34,378 nt of DNA from an uncultured Clostridia bacterium (GCA_947632235.1 CANROO010000006.1:1-34378), one strand, 5' to 3'. Positions 19,281-27,682 are shown, counted from the stretch's first letter. Notes: a model not told the origin generated them from the sequence alone. Made by a program: numbers and translations.

Positions 19281-20018
19281 ATGGACAACAACGAATACAA
19301 CAAGAAAAACTTTTATACCGTACTCTATACTCTGGCGGCGGTATTTATAATACTTGCCTTCGGCATATCTATACTCAACAGCGGAAACAAAGCCGACAAC
19401 GAGCAAGTAAACCTTGAGGAGGACATCGCGCCCGTTGATAAATCAAATGTGACTCCGCTCACCGCGACAACGGAAACGGAAACTCAGAGCGAAACCGAAG
19501 AAGAAAGAGAGACCGAAAGCATAACATCCATGCAGAGGACAGACACGGCAGAGGCAGAGGATATGATACCCGACAACGGCGAGCTGAGCCTTTTTGACGA
19601 CAGTCAGGTAATGGAATGGCCCGTATCGGGTCCCATAGTTATGGACTACAGCATGGACACGGGAATTTACGACAGGACGCTTGAACAGTACAGGACAAAC
19701 GACTCCATATGTATCTCGGCAGATATTGGTGAGGATGTATTTGCGGCGTTTGACGGAATTGTTACGGCTGTGACAAATGACAAGGAATCGGGTGTAAGCG
19801 TATGTATCGACCACGGCAACGGCTGGAGCTCTACATACAGTCAGCTTGATGAAAATCTGGCTGTATCGGAGGGTGAGAGCGTTCTCAAGGGCGACAGGAT
19901 AGGAAGCGTGGCTGCGCCTACAAACTACGGCACGGCGCTCGGCGCTCACCTTGAATTCTCGGTATACAACAACGATGAGCCTACTGATCCCAAGCTTGTG
20001 CTTGCGCAGGCGGAGTAA
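19281..20018 (+). CDS. membrane-anchored LytM/M23-like protein with degenerate metal site (SpoIIQ-like)
   Basis: N-terminal TM; 'WPVSGPIVMDYSMDTGIYDRTLEQYRTNDSICISADIGEDVFAAFDG', 'GAHLEFSVYNN' in place of HxH. Confidence 0.82.
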   Translation: MDNNEYNKKNFYTVLYTLAAVFIILAFGISILNSGNKADNEQVNLEEDIAPVDKSNVTPLTATTETETQSETEEERETESITSMQRTDTAEAEDMIPDNGELSLFDDSQVMEWPVSGPIVMDYSMDTGIYDRTLEQYRTNDSICISADIGEDVFAAFDGIVTAVTNDKESGVSVCIDHGNGWSSTYSQLDENLAVSEGESVLKGDRIGSVAAPTNYGTALGAHLEFSVYNNDEPTDPKLVLAQAE

Positions 20019-20020
20019 AT

Positions 20021-20048
20021 AAAAAAGGAGCAATCAAGCTCCTTTTTT
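20021..20048. terminator. terminator, copy 1 of a 28-nt direct repeat
   Basis: aaaaaaggagc-aatcaa-gctcctttttt directly after the stop at 20018. Confidence 0.85.
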
Positions 20049-20070
20049 CAGACTGTCGAAAAAGTATAAA

Positions 20071-20275
20071 TTGACACAAAAAATGAAAGACTGAATAGTT
20101 TGTACGACCAAAAAAGCGTCGCAGACTAAAATCCGCAGGAGGAATTCACTTCCTCCGAGGACAGGAACTTCACTTGATTTTTATTAAAATCAAGTGAACA
20201 CGGCTGGTTCCTACCTTGATCTATCTGAAAGAAATGCAAGCATTTCTTTCAAGCGTGTCGATTTTATCGACACGC
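20071..20275 (+). ncRNA. candidate structured RNA / multi-hairpin element
   Basis: ttgaca at 20071 with weak -10 aatagt (17-bp gap), then hairpins at 20138-20156, 20163-20212, 20227-20250 and 20253-20275, then an intrinsic terminator. Confidence 0.4.
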
Positions 20276-20277
20276 AG

Positions 20278-20305
20278 AAAAAAGGAGCAATCAAGCTCCT
20301 TTTTT
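20278..20305. terminator. terminator, copy 2 of the 28-nt direct repeat
   Basis: Identical aaaaaaggagcaatcaagctcctttttt; also serves the converging minus-strand SpoIIE gene. Confidence 0.85.
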
Positions 20306-20308
20306 TAT

Positions 20309-21481
20309 TTAGAAATAGCTTACCTTGATATGCTTGCCCATCTGTCTGAGGCATTCGGAAAGCTCCTGTACAAGATTCATTTTTATATTGAAGTTTATGG
20401 GAAGCTCGGGGTTCTGATGCGCGGGATTTATTGCCCTGCCCACGAAAAAATTAATATCCGTGGCTTCCTCAAAGAGAAGCTTTGAAATGAGAGAAGCTCC
20501 GTCACGGCTGAAGCCCCAGTTCTCATATTCCTTATTTTCGGACAGGAAATCCTTGGCATATTCAAGCACTCTGTTTACGGTTATAACGCCCTCTGTTACA
20601 AGGTCTACGCCGTCTATCACGGATATGGGCGGAACACCGTTGCTCTCGAAGCTGAGCGTTGCCTTGACCTCCTTGCCCAGGAATTTTGCGGCAATGGAGG
20701 CTGTTGTGCCTCCGCAGATTATATGCTTGCCTGCCTTTGAGAAGAAAAGCGACATCATCTTTCCGCAGTCGTTTCTGTCGGAGGGCGGGCCGAAGAGTAT
20801 ATTCATGGGGTTTCTTTTTCTTACCCTTATGACGCAGGCAGAAGCATCATCTCCGGGCTTTCCGCCGTAAAGCCTTTCGCACTCGTTTATAAGTATGGTG
20901 GCAAGCGTCTTGGCATTATAGCCCGCAGGCTCTATGGTCTCCATAAAGTCTATTATATCGTTGAGCTTCCAGCCGAAATTATAAGAAAGACCTATGCCCG
21001 CATGCGGACAGCCGTCACTCATGGCGACAAACAAGTCGCCCTCTTGGAGCTTTATTTTGGCCTTATATATCTTTTTATCGTCAATATTCAGCTCCTCACG
21101 GGGATAGCTGTAATTTTTGCCGTCACGCAGTATAAATACCTGCGGATTGTCATACTGTATTATCTCGGCATATTCGTTATCCACAAGATGTATTATTGTG
21201 AATGTGGAATAAGCCACGCCTCTCTGTGAGCAGACGGGAAGAGTTGCCGCAACCGTGGAAACGCAGTCCTCTATAGAAAGCCCCGCAGCCATGAGAGTAG
21301 ATATTATTTTTGATGTGAGCGTTGAGAGTATGCTCGCCTTTACACCGCTTCCGAGCCCGTCGGCAAGCACTATGACGGAAGAATTGTCGTCATTGTTCAC
21401 AACATCTATATGGTCTCCGCAGAGCTGTTCTTCATAGTGATTTATGCTTTTATAACCTATATCGGCGCAAAGATCATTCAT
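20309..21481 (-). CDS. SpoIIE-family PP2C-type phosphatase
   Basis: 'SSVIVLADGLGSGVKASILSTLTSKIISTLM', 'EGDLFVAMSDGCPHAG', 'GDDASACVIRVRK'. Confidence 0.9.
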   Translation of the reverse strand: MNDLCADIGYKSINHYEEQLCGDHIDVVNNDDNSSVIVLADGLGSGVKASILSTLTSKIISTLMAAGLSIEDCVSTVAATLPVCSQRGVAYSTFTIIHLVDNEYAEIIQYDNPQVFILRDGKNYSYPREELNIDDKKIYKAKIKLQEGDLFVAMSDGCPHAGIGLSYNFGWKLNDIIDFMETIEPAGYNAKTLATILINECERLYGGKPGDDASACVIRVRKRNPMNILFGPPSDRNDCGKMMSLFFSKAGKHIICGGTTASIAAKFLGKEVKATLSFESNGVPPISVIDGVDLVTEGVITVNRVLEYAKDFLSENKEYENWGFSRDGASLISKLLFEEATDINFFVGRAINPAHQNPELPINFNIKMNLVQELSECLRQMGKHIKVSYF

Positions 21482-23150
21482 TTGAGATCATCTCCTTAAG
21501 CTTAGTGAGAGCGATCTTGGTCTCCGCCGCCGTTTCGCCCAGAAGCGAGGCTATCTCCTGAACTATACGCATCTGCTTGTCGACCACCTTGTCGGTGACC
21601 TCTATAGTCTGAACGCTTATCTTTTCCTTCTGCTTGTTGCTCTTTTCCTCGTCCGTGACATCTCTCAATATGCAGAGCATGATGTGATATTCCTTGTCGG
21701 CTATTATAGTCTCCTCTACATATCTGTCGTACTCGGCAAGATATATCCTTTTGTTTTCAATGCGCTGTCCCGTATTCTGTACATTTATAAAGTCTATGGG
21801 ATCCATTATCCTTATAATAGGCTCGCCGAGGACATCCGAAACGGAGCTGACATTGAATATCTTCTTTGCGGACTTATTTATGAGCTGTACTTCAAACTGC
21901 TCATTGACTACAATAATGCCGTTCGGCGTGTTGTTGACTATGTTATCGGAGAAGCTCTCCGCCTTTTCCTTTAAGAAGGGCAGACACATGGATATTTCCG
22001 CCTTGCCCTGATATATGGCAACGGCCTTTTCACGGCAGGTGTCATAACCGCAGGAACCGCAGTTGAGTTCGTCCTCGGGCTTTGTCTTGCCCATATTCTT
22101 GAGTACGGCGCGTATCTCCTCCTCAGTGGGCATAGTGAGCTTTTTGTCAATGGGTTCAAAATTCTTGACTATGTCGGCATAGCCGGGCTGTTCAACTTCA
22201 AAGTCGTCCTCGCCCGCATAGCTTGACACAGCCTTATATTCCCTCACGGGAGAGAGGTTGAATTTCTCCATAACGGGGCCCGAAATACAGCTGCCGCTGC
22301 AGGCTGACATCTCAATGAAGCACTTATGTATACTGCCCTTTTCTATGTCTTTAAGAGCCGAAATGCAGTTCTGAGTGCCGTCTATTGCCATATATGTATA
22401 GCCCTCGACCTCCTCGCGCATGGTCTTTAAAATACCGCCCGTTGTGGGGAAAAGCCTTGCCCTGCTCTTTTCGGTGTCGTCCATATTTTTTTCAAGCTCA
22501 ATATCCTTGCTTTCAAGCCACCTTGTAAGTTCCTCGAATGTGAGCACGGCATCCACTATATCGCCGTAGTGGTCCGCCTCATCCTTCTTGGAAAGGCAGG
22601 GCCCTATAAATACCGTCTTGGCATCGGGCATACGCTTTTTTATGTCCGTGCAGTGCGCCTGCATGGGCGAAAATGTGTTTGCAAGATAAGGAAGCACAGA
22701 GGGGAAATGCTTCTGTATAAGCAGATTGACGGAATGACAGCAGGAGGAAATGAGTATATCCCTGTTGTCCTCTCTCAGCATCCTGAGATATTCATTCTTG
22801 ACAACGGTGGCGCCGAGAGCCGTCTCCTCCGCATCATAAAAGCCGAGCTTTTTGAGAGCGGAGCGCATGCCCTCTATGCCTACGCCCTCGTAATTGGCAA
22901 TGAATGAGGGCGCAATACTTGCGACTACCTTGTCACCGCTTTCTATCATCACCCTTACCTTCTCGGTCTCGTCCGTTATCTCCTTTGCATTCTGGGGACA
23001 CACAACGAAGCACTGACCGCAGAGTATGCACTCGTTGCCCACGATATGTGCCTGTCCTGCCGAAAAGCGTATTGACTTAACGGGACAGTGACGTATGCAC
23101 TTATAGCAATTTTTACAGTTTGATTTTTTAAGCTTGAGCCATTCTGCCAT
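21474..23150 (-). CDS. [Fe-Fe] hydrogenase-like protein with 4Fe-4S domains and PAS domain (putative sensory hydrogenase)
   Basis: CKNCYKCIRHCP and CILCGQCFVVCP; SSCCHSVN, IGPCLSKKDE and EMSACSGSCISGP correspond to H-cluster motifs L1/L2/L3; CGSCGYDTC; C-terminal PAS. Confidence 0.87.
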   Translation of the reverse strand: MAEWLKLKKSNCKNCYKCIRHCPVKSIRFSAGQAHIVGNECILCGQCFVVCPQNAKEITDETEKVRVMIESGDKVVASIAPSFIANYEGVGIEGMRSALKKLGFYDAEETALGATVVKNEYLRMLREDNRDILISSCCHSVNLLIQKHFPSVLPYLANTFSPMQAHCTDIKKRMPDAKTVFIGPCLSKKDEADHYGDIVDAVLTFEELTRWLESKDIELEKNMDDTEKSRARLFPTTGGILKTMREEVEGYTYMAIDGTQNCISALKDIEKGSIHKCFIEMSACSGSCISGPVMEKFNLSPVREYKAVSSYAGEDDFEVEQPGYADIVKNFEPIDKKLTMPTEEEIRAVLKNMGKTKPEDELNCGSCGYDTCREKAVAIYQGKAEISMCLPFLKEKAESFSDNIVNNTPNGIIVVNEQFEVQLINKSAKKIFNVSSVSDVLGEPIIRIMDPIDFINVQNTGQRIENKRIYLAEYDRYVEETIIADKEYHIMLCILRDVTDEEKSNKQKEKISVQTIEVTDKVVDKQMRIVQEIASLLGETAAETKIALTKLKEMISNE

Positions 23151-23161
23151 ATCCCTATCTC

Positions 23162-23413
23162 CTACCTTACAACGGAAAGTACATTTTCTTCAAAAAAGCT
23201 GTCAAAATTTTCGGGCTTTATCTTTGTGAAAACCTTGTCGTCAATATGTATGGTGACGCCCTCGCGGTTACAGCTGCCGGTGCAGAAGCTTCCCGAAAGC
23301 ACTACCTTGTCTTCAAGCTTATGATCCTTCACAGCCTTTTCAAATTTTTCGACTATCTCCTGCGAGCCCTTAAGATAACAGGAGCTTCCTACGCATATCT
23401 GTACGATCAACAT
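23162..23413 (-). CDS. thioredoxin-like [2Fe-2S] ferredoxin
   Basis: 'VQICVGSSCYLKGSQEIVEKFEKAV...LSGSFCTGSCNREGVTIHI'. MLIVQIC at 23413 preferred over the tracked start at 23482. Confidence 0.87.
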   Translation of the reverse strand: MLIVQICVGSSCYLKGSQEIVEKFEKAVKDHKLEDKVVLSGSFCTGSCNREGVTIHIDDKVFTKIKPENFDSFFEENVLSVVR

Positions 23414-23605
23414 AAATATTACCTCACAGTCCATAACAATAATTATGCCGAAAAATATACGCTTTTTTATATTTTTCGGCATTACATTCTCTTTGTAATT
23501 TAAACATATTTTATTGTTTTTGTCAAGTAAGCTGACGCAATTTACAACATATTTACAGTAATATGATAAAAGGAGCCTGTCAGAAATATTTTGTGACGAA
23601 CATGC

Positions 23606-24493
23606 TTATCCGATATATAAGCTCCGGGACAGCATTGCGAGCACATCACCTATGTCCTTATTTATGCACACGGCTCTGTCGGAAATATCGTGCGGGCAGT
23701 CGCAGCCGTCAATATTTATGCATACATACAGGGCATTTTTGTTTTCTGCCGTCATGCGCATGAAAGGAAACTTTATTATAACGGGAGTGTTATAGCCCAC
23801 TCCAAGCTCAAGGAATACTATATTTTTATTCTTATTCTCTTTTATAAAATCGAAATAGCGTCCGCAGGCTCTGTGCCAGCCCTCATCCTCCGCAAAACGG
23901 TCATCTGCTCGCAGATTCATAGCCATGGGCGCTCCGCATACGGGGCATTTCGGAATAAGATCGTGCGGTATCTTCATATTGCTCTGTTCCTTGAGCATAA
24001 GACTTATTGTTTCCTCGTTGTCATATGTTTTGTTACAGCAGGGTACGGAGCACTGAAAAAGTCCGTAATCGCCTTGTGTATAAAAAAGTCTGTCCTTGTC
24101 AAAGCCCGCCTTTTGAAAGCAATGGTCTACATTTGTGGTTATAACAAAATAGTTCTTATGCTTCACAAGTTCAAAAAGTTCTTCATAAACAGGTTTGGGA
24201 GCGTCCATATATCTGTTTATGTATATATATCTGCTCCAGTATGCCCAATATTCCTCCGCCGACGAAAAGGGATAAAATCCGCCGGAATACATATCCTCAA
24301 AGCCGTATTTTTCTATAAAATCTCTGAAATACGCATAGAAGCGCTCTCCGCCGTATGTAAAGCCCGCAGATGTTGAAAGTCCTGCGCCTGCGCCTATCAA
24401 AACGGCATCGGAAGAATCAATAGCCTTTTTTATTCTATCTATATTTTCCGATAAGCTCTGCATATATTCTGTAGTCGATGTCCTTGAAAACAT
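23606..24493 (-). CDS. SirTM-like (macrodomain-linked) sirtuin
   Basis: 'VLIGAGAGLSTSAGFTYGGERF', 'YFVITTNVDHCFQKAGFDKDRLFYTQGDYGLFQCSVPC', CPVCGAPM. Start may be the ATG at 24463. Confidence 0.85.
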   Translation of the reverse strand: MFSRTSTTEYMQSLSENIDRIKKAIDSSDAVLIGAGAGLSTSAGFTYGGERFYAYFRDFIEKYGFEDMYSGGFYPFSSAEEYWAYWSRYIYINRYMDAPKPVYEELFELVKHKNYFVITTNVDHCFQKAGFDKDRLFYTQGDYGLFQCSVPCCNKTYDNEETISLMLKEQSNMKIPHDLIPKCPVCGAPMAMNLRADDRFAEDEGWHRACGRYFDFIKENKNKNIVFLELGVGYNTPVIIKFPFMRMTAENKNALYVCINIDGCDCPHDISDRAVCINKDIGDVLAMLSRSLYIG

Positions 24494-25211
24494 TGAATAT
24501 CACCTCAATTTTACTGTTATTGCGCCTTTTGAAATCTAATACGGTGTTCACGGCAATATACGCGGCCTCGTCATTGGGGAAATGAAATTCACCCGTGGAT
24601 ATACAACAGAAGGCAAGACTATTTACATTGTTTTCTTCCGCAGCAATAAGACATGATCTATAGCAAGAAGCCAAAAGCTCTCTGTCGTGCTCGGTAATAC
24701 TACCCGTTATCATAGGTCCTACGGTGTGGATAACATATTTACACGGCAGGTTGAAGGCAGGCGTTATTTTTGCTCTGCCCACAGGCTCGTCAAAACCCTG
24801 TTTTTGCATAAGCTCTGCACAGTATATCCTGAGCTGTATGCCCGAAAAAGAATGTATGCAGTTGTCTATACAGCCGTGCAGAGGATAATAACAGCCCGTC
24901 ATACCGCTGTTTGCGGCATTCACTACAGCTCCGCACTTAAGCGATGTTATATCGCCCTGCCAAAGATATATACCCTCTCTCAGCGGCTTAAGAGTGCTGT
25001 AATCCGTAACAGCTCTGTGCCTTAATTCCTCCCGGAGATACTCGTCCTGTATTTTAAGAAAATCGGGACTTATGGGCTTTGGCATACGCACATTCATAAG
25101 CGAACGCAGAAGCCTTTTCTTATCCTCTGTTTTATTTGGCATATCGACGGAATATTTACCCTCGCCTATAAGATATTCAATTAAATAAACAAGTCTTTGC
25201 TCCTGTGTCAT
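24435..25211 (-). CDS. Zn-type macrodomain ADP-ribose hydrolase
   Basis: 'GDITSLKCGAVVNAANSGMTGCYYPLHGCIDNCIHSFSGIQLRIYCAELMQKQG', 'VIHTVGP'. Confidence 0.9.
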   Translation of the reverse strand: MTQEQRLVYLIEYLIGEGKYSVDMPNKTEDKKRLLRSLMNVRMPKPISPDFLKIQDEYLREELRHRAVTDYSTLKPLREGIYLWQGDITSLKCGAVVNAANSGMTGCYYPLHGCIDNCIHSFSGIQLRIYCAELMQKQGFDEPVGRAKITPAFNLPCKYVIHTVGPMITGSITEHDRELLASCYRSCLIAAEENNVNSLAFCCISTGEFHFPNDEAAYIAVNTVLDFKRRNNSKIEVIFNVFKDIDYRIYAELIGKYR

Positions 25212-25215
25212 TTCA

Positions 25216-25830
25216 TTACCTCTTTTCCACTGCCCCGAACGGACATATATCCCTGCATATTCCGCAGTGCAGGCAGTGTGACTGTTCTATTTTATAGGGA
25301 CTGCCCTGTTCTATACACCTTTGAGGACATTTATCAGCGCAGGCTCCGCACCCATGGCATTTATCCGTTATGACATAGCCTCTGAAAACTACACTGCCCT
25401 TGCCTATGGTATAGCTTTCTCTGAAAATGGGATTAACACCCAGATTGAAATACTCTATCCTTGCATCGGCTATCTTGAACACAATGCCTGCCATAAGTCG
25501 GGTATCATCGGGATATAGATTATAAAGATAGGGATATTTTTCAAAAATTAGGTCGATATATTTTTGTTGATTTTCTTCCTCAACAGGTACAGCCTTTGAC
25601 GAAAGTCTTATCATTTCCTTATACTTAGTATAGCCCAGCACCTGAACACGCCCGTCCGAAAGAAGCTCTTCGCAGAAGGACTTACCCTTTGCCGTAAAAA
25701 AATACATTGCGTCGGGCTCGTAGTATACGGCGCTTATATTCCTTATCTGAGGATCACCGTATTTATCTGCGGTGGCAAAGGCGAGAACGCCCACATATTC
25801 CAGTTTTTTCAAGCATAATTCCGCATTCAT
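25216..25830 (-). CDS. PNPOx-like flavin-binding domain fused to 2x[4Fe-4S] ferredoxin
   Basis: N-terminal 'YVGVLAFATADKYGDPQIRNISAVYYEPDAMYFFTAKGKSF'; C-terminal CHGCGACADKCP and CLHCGICRDICP. Confidence 0.87.
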   Translation of the reverse strand: MNAELCLKKLEYVGVLAFATADKYGDPQIRNISAVYYEPDAMYFFTAKGKSFCEELLSDGRVQVLGYTKYKEMIRLSSKAVPVEEENQQKYIDLIFEKYPYLYNLYPDDTRLMAGIVFKIADARIEYFNLGVNPIFRESYTIGKGSVVFRGYVITDKCHGCGACADKCPQRCIEQGSPYKIEQSHCLHCGICRDICPFGAVEKR

Positions 25831-25833
25831 TTT

Positions 25834-26418
25834 TTACACCTCGTCTATAATGATACTCCTGTTTTCTCTCCTCGGCTTTACGGAGGGATATTCTCCGTCA
25901 CAGCAGCCGAGCGTTACAAAGCACCTTGCAATATAATCATCAGGAACGCCCCATTTTTTCATATATTCTCTGCCCTCGTCACAGTCAAAGGTCTCCTCCG
26001 CTCTTGACACTATGCACGAGGATATGCCGAGAGAATAAGCCTCCATAAGCATTGTTTCGGCACAGCAGAAGGCATCGGGAATGCCGAATATGAAATTTTT
26101 CTGCGCAAATATTATACAGACAGACGGCGCACCGTAAAAGCCGTTTTTTATTTCGGGCGAATCTATCACGCTGGGCTGTTCCTTTGAAACAAAGGAGCCT
26201 ATGAGATTTGACCTGTCAAAGCGAGCCATATTCATTATGCCCAGCTTTTTTGCAAGCCCGGCATTGTGTATGCCCACTATCATGCTCCTCTGACCTCCGC
26301 CCGCATTTGAAGCATATGTTCCCGCCTCTATTATTTTTTCGAGCTTTTCGCGCGGTATCTGCTCGTCTGTATATTTTCTTACAGAGCGCCTCATTTTTAT
26401 GTCTTCCAATAATTCCAT
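25834..26418 (-). CDS. nitroreductase-family protein
   Basis: 'MELLEDIKMRRSVRKYTDEQIPREKLEKIIEAGTYASNAGG'. ATG at 26418 overlaps the radical SAM stop. Confidence 0.88.
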   Translation of the reverse strand: MELLEDIKMRRSVRKYTDEQIPREKLEKIIEAGTYASNAGGGQRSMIVGIHNAGLAKKLGIMNMARFDRSNLIGSFVSKEQPSVIDSPEIKNGFYGAPSVCIIFAQKNFIFGIPDAFCCAETMLMEAYSLGISSCIVSRAEETFDCDEGREYMKKWGVPDDYIARCFVTLGCCDGEYPSVKPRRENRSIIIDEV

Positions 26419-27452
26419 TATTCTGTCTCCTTCCAGCACTGTGGGTCGGCGGAATAAAAATCGCCGTTCACTCCCGAGGCAACGGCAGGACAGCCCCTGC
26501 ACCATGCCTTGAGCTCACATTTTGAGCATTTTACAAATTTATCATATTGTCGGTATTTTTCCATTTCGCACACCCATACATCGGCAAGCCTGTCCTCAAA
26601 TACATTGGACACCCTGCTGTTCTGCACTCTTCTGCAGGCGTAGACATCGCCGTTCGGAAGTATGGTAAGGTGACAGTTTCCGCAGCTGCAGCCGCCGTAT
26701 ATAACGCCCTCTTCAGCATCCGAAGGTATTTTGAATTTGCCGTTTTCATAGTCGTACAGCGTCCAGAGGTGGTCCTTTTTGTTGAAATAGGTCTCACAGC
26801 CCATAGCCTCGTATTCGCTGAATTTTTTGTCGCATTTTTCAAGCAGTGCCCTGTATCTCAAGGGCTCTATGCCCTTTTCTCCGCTTCCGCTTGAAGGGCA
26901 GTATCTTGCAAAGGCAAATATATCCGCCTTATACTTTACAACGGTATCTATAATGTCCGGTACTTCGTCTATATTCACTTCGGACACGGTAGTCATTATA
27001 ACAGCTTTTATGTCCGCTTTTTTTATGCAGTCTATCTTTTCAAGCGTTATGTCAAATGAGCCCTTTTTTCTGAACCAGTCGTGAGTTTTTCGCATACCGT
27101 CAAGCGAAAGCTGATATTTTTCACATCCGCAGTCCTTAAGTCTTCGGCAAACCTCATAATTCAGATGAAAGGGATTGCCCAATACAGTAAAAGGTATATC
27201 CTTTGACTTCAGAAGCTCGGCAAGCCTCCAAAAATCGGGGTGAAGTATGGGGTCGCCTCCCGTTATGTAAAAATAGGGATATTTATTGTAAACAAGGCAG
27301 AAATCCTCACAGTTTGCTATGACCTCACGCATATTTTCAAGGCTCATCGTCTGCGTTTTTTTATGTTCATTTCCCGAAAAAATATAGCAGTGCTTACAGC
27401 GCTGATCACATTCGTCCGTAATGTGCCACTGAAAGGCAAAATAATCTCTCAT
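26418..27452 (-). CDS. radical SAM/SPASM maturase (ACGX-system type)
   Basis: CDQRCKHCYIF (CxxxCxxC); SPASM cysteines CGNCHLTILPNGDVYACRRV...CSKCELKAWCRGCP. ATG 27452 has a GAGG RBS; directly downstream of the ACG-repeat peptide. Confidence 0.92.
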   Translation of the reverse strand: MRDYFAFQWHITDECDQRCKHCYIFSGNEHKKTQTMSLENMREVIANCEDFCLVYNKYPYFYITGGDPILHPDFWRLAELLKSKDIPFTVLGNPFHLNYEVCRRLKDCGCEKYQLSLDGMRKTHDWFRKKGSFDITLEKIDCIKKADIKAVIMTTVSEVNIDEVPDIIDTVVKYKADIFAFARYCPSSGSGEKGIEPLRYRALLEKCDKKFSEYEAMGCETYFNKKDHLWTLYDYENGKFKIPSDAEEGVIYGGCSCGNCHLTILPNGDVYACRRVQNSRVSNVFEDRLADVWVCEMEKYRQYDKFVKCSKCELKAWCRGCPAVASGVNGDFYSADPQCWKETE

Positions 27453-27520
27453 AGTAATTACCTCGCAAAAAACAATATGACAATTTATGCTCCCGGCAAT
27501 AAAGCGGGAGCACAAAAACA

Positions 27521-27682
27521 TTATTTGCCTCCTGCTCCGCAGGCTGTAGGCTTGTCGCCCGAACCGCAGGCAGAACCGCAGGCTGTGGGCTTATCGCCCG
27601 AACCGCAGGCTGTACCGCATGCCGATGAAGGCTTGTCATCCTTGCCTGCCGTGCGCCATCCGTAAATATCCGTAAGTGCCAT
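27521..27682 (-). CDS. ACGX-repeat peptide, putative RiPP precursor
   Basis: MALTDIYGWRTAGKDDKPSSACGTACGSGDKPTACGSACGSGDKPTACGAGGK (53 aa), strong GGAGG RBS; two 13-aa repeats ACG[TS]ACGSGDKPT plus a terminal ACGAGGK. Confidence 0.9.
   Translation of the reverse strand: MALTDIYGWRTAGKDDKPSSACGTACGSGDKPTACGSACGSGDKPTACGAGGK

Noticed and set aside
20115-20215. tRNA-like segment (gcagactaaaatccgc plus variable-arm-like hairpin and ggttc)
   Set aside because: No proper acceptor stem or D arm, and the putative anticodon stem has a mismatch; resemblance is probably accidental.
27521-27640. Short tandem repeats considered as CRISPR
   Set aside because: Repeats are in-frame coding repeats without spacers; no CRISPR array or cas gene seen anywhere in the window.
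27240-27665. 141-aa plus-strand ORF with PEPQAVGLSPEPQA repeats
   Set aside because: Antisense reading of the ACGX precursor repeats; the minus-strand peptide has a better RBS, start and family match.
27521-27682. Alternative reading: Cys-rich metal-binding protein rather than RiPP precursor
   Set aside because: The adjacent radical SAM/SPASM gene and regular ACG units favour a maturation substrate, though metal binding is not excluded.
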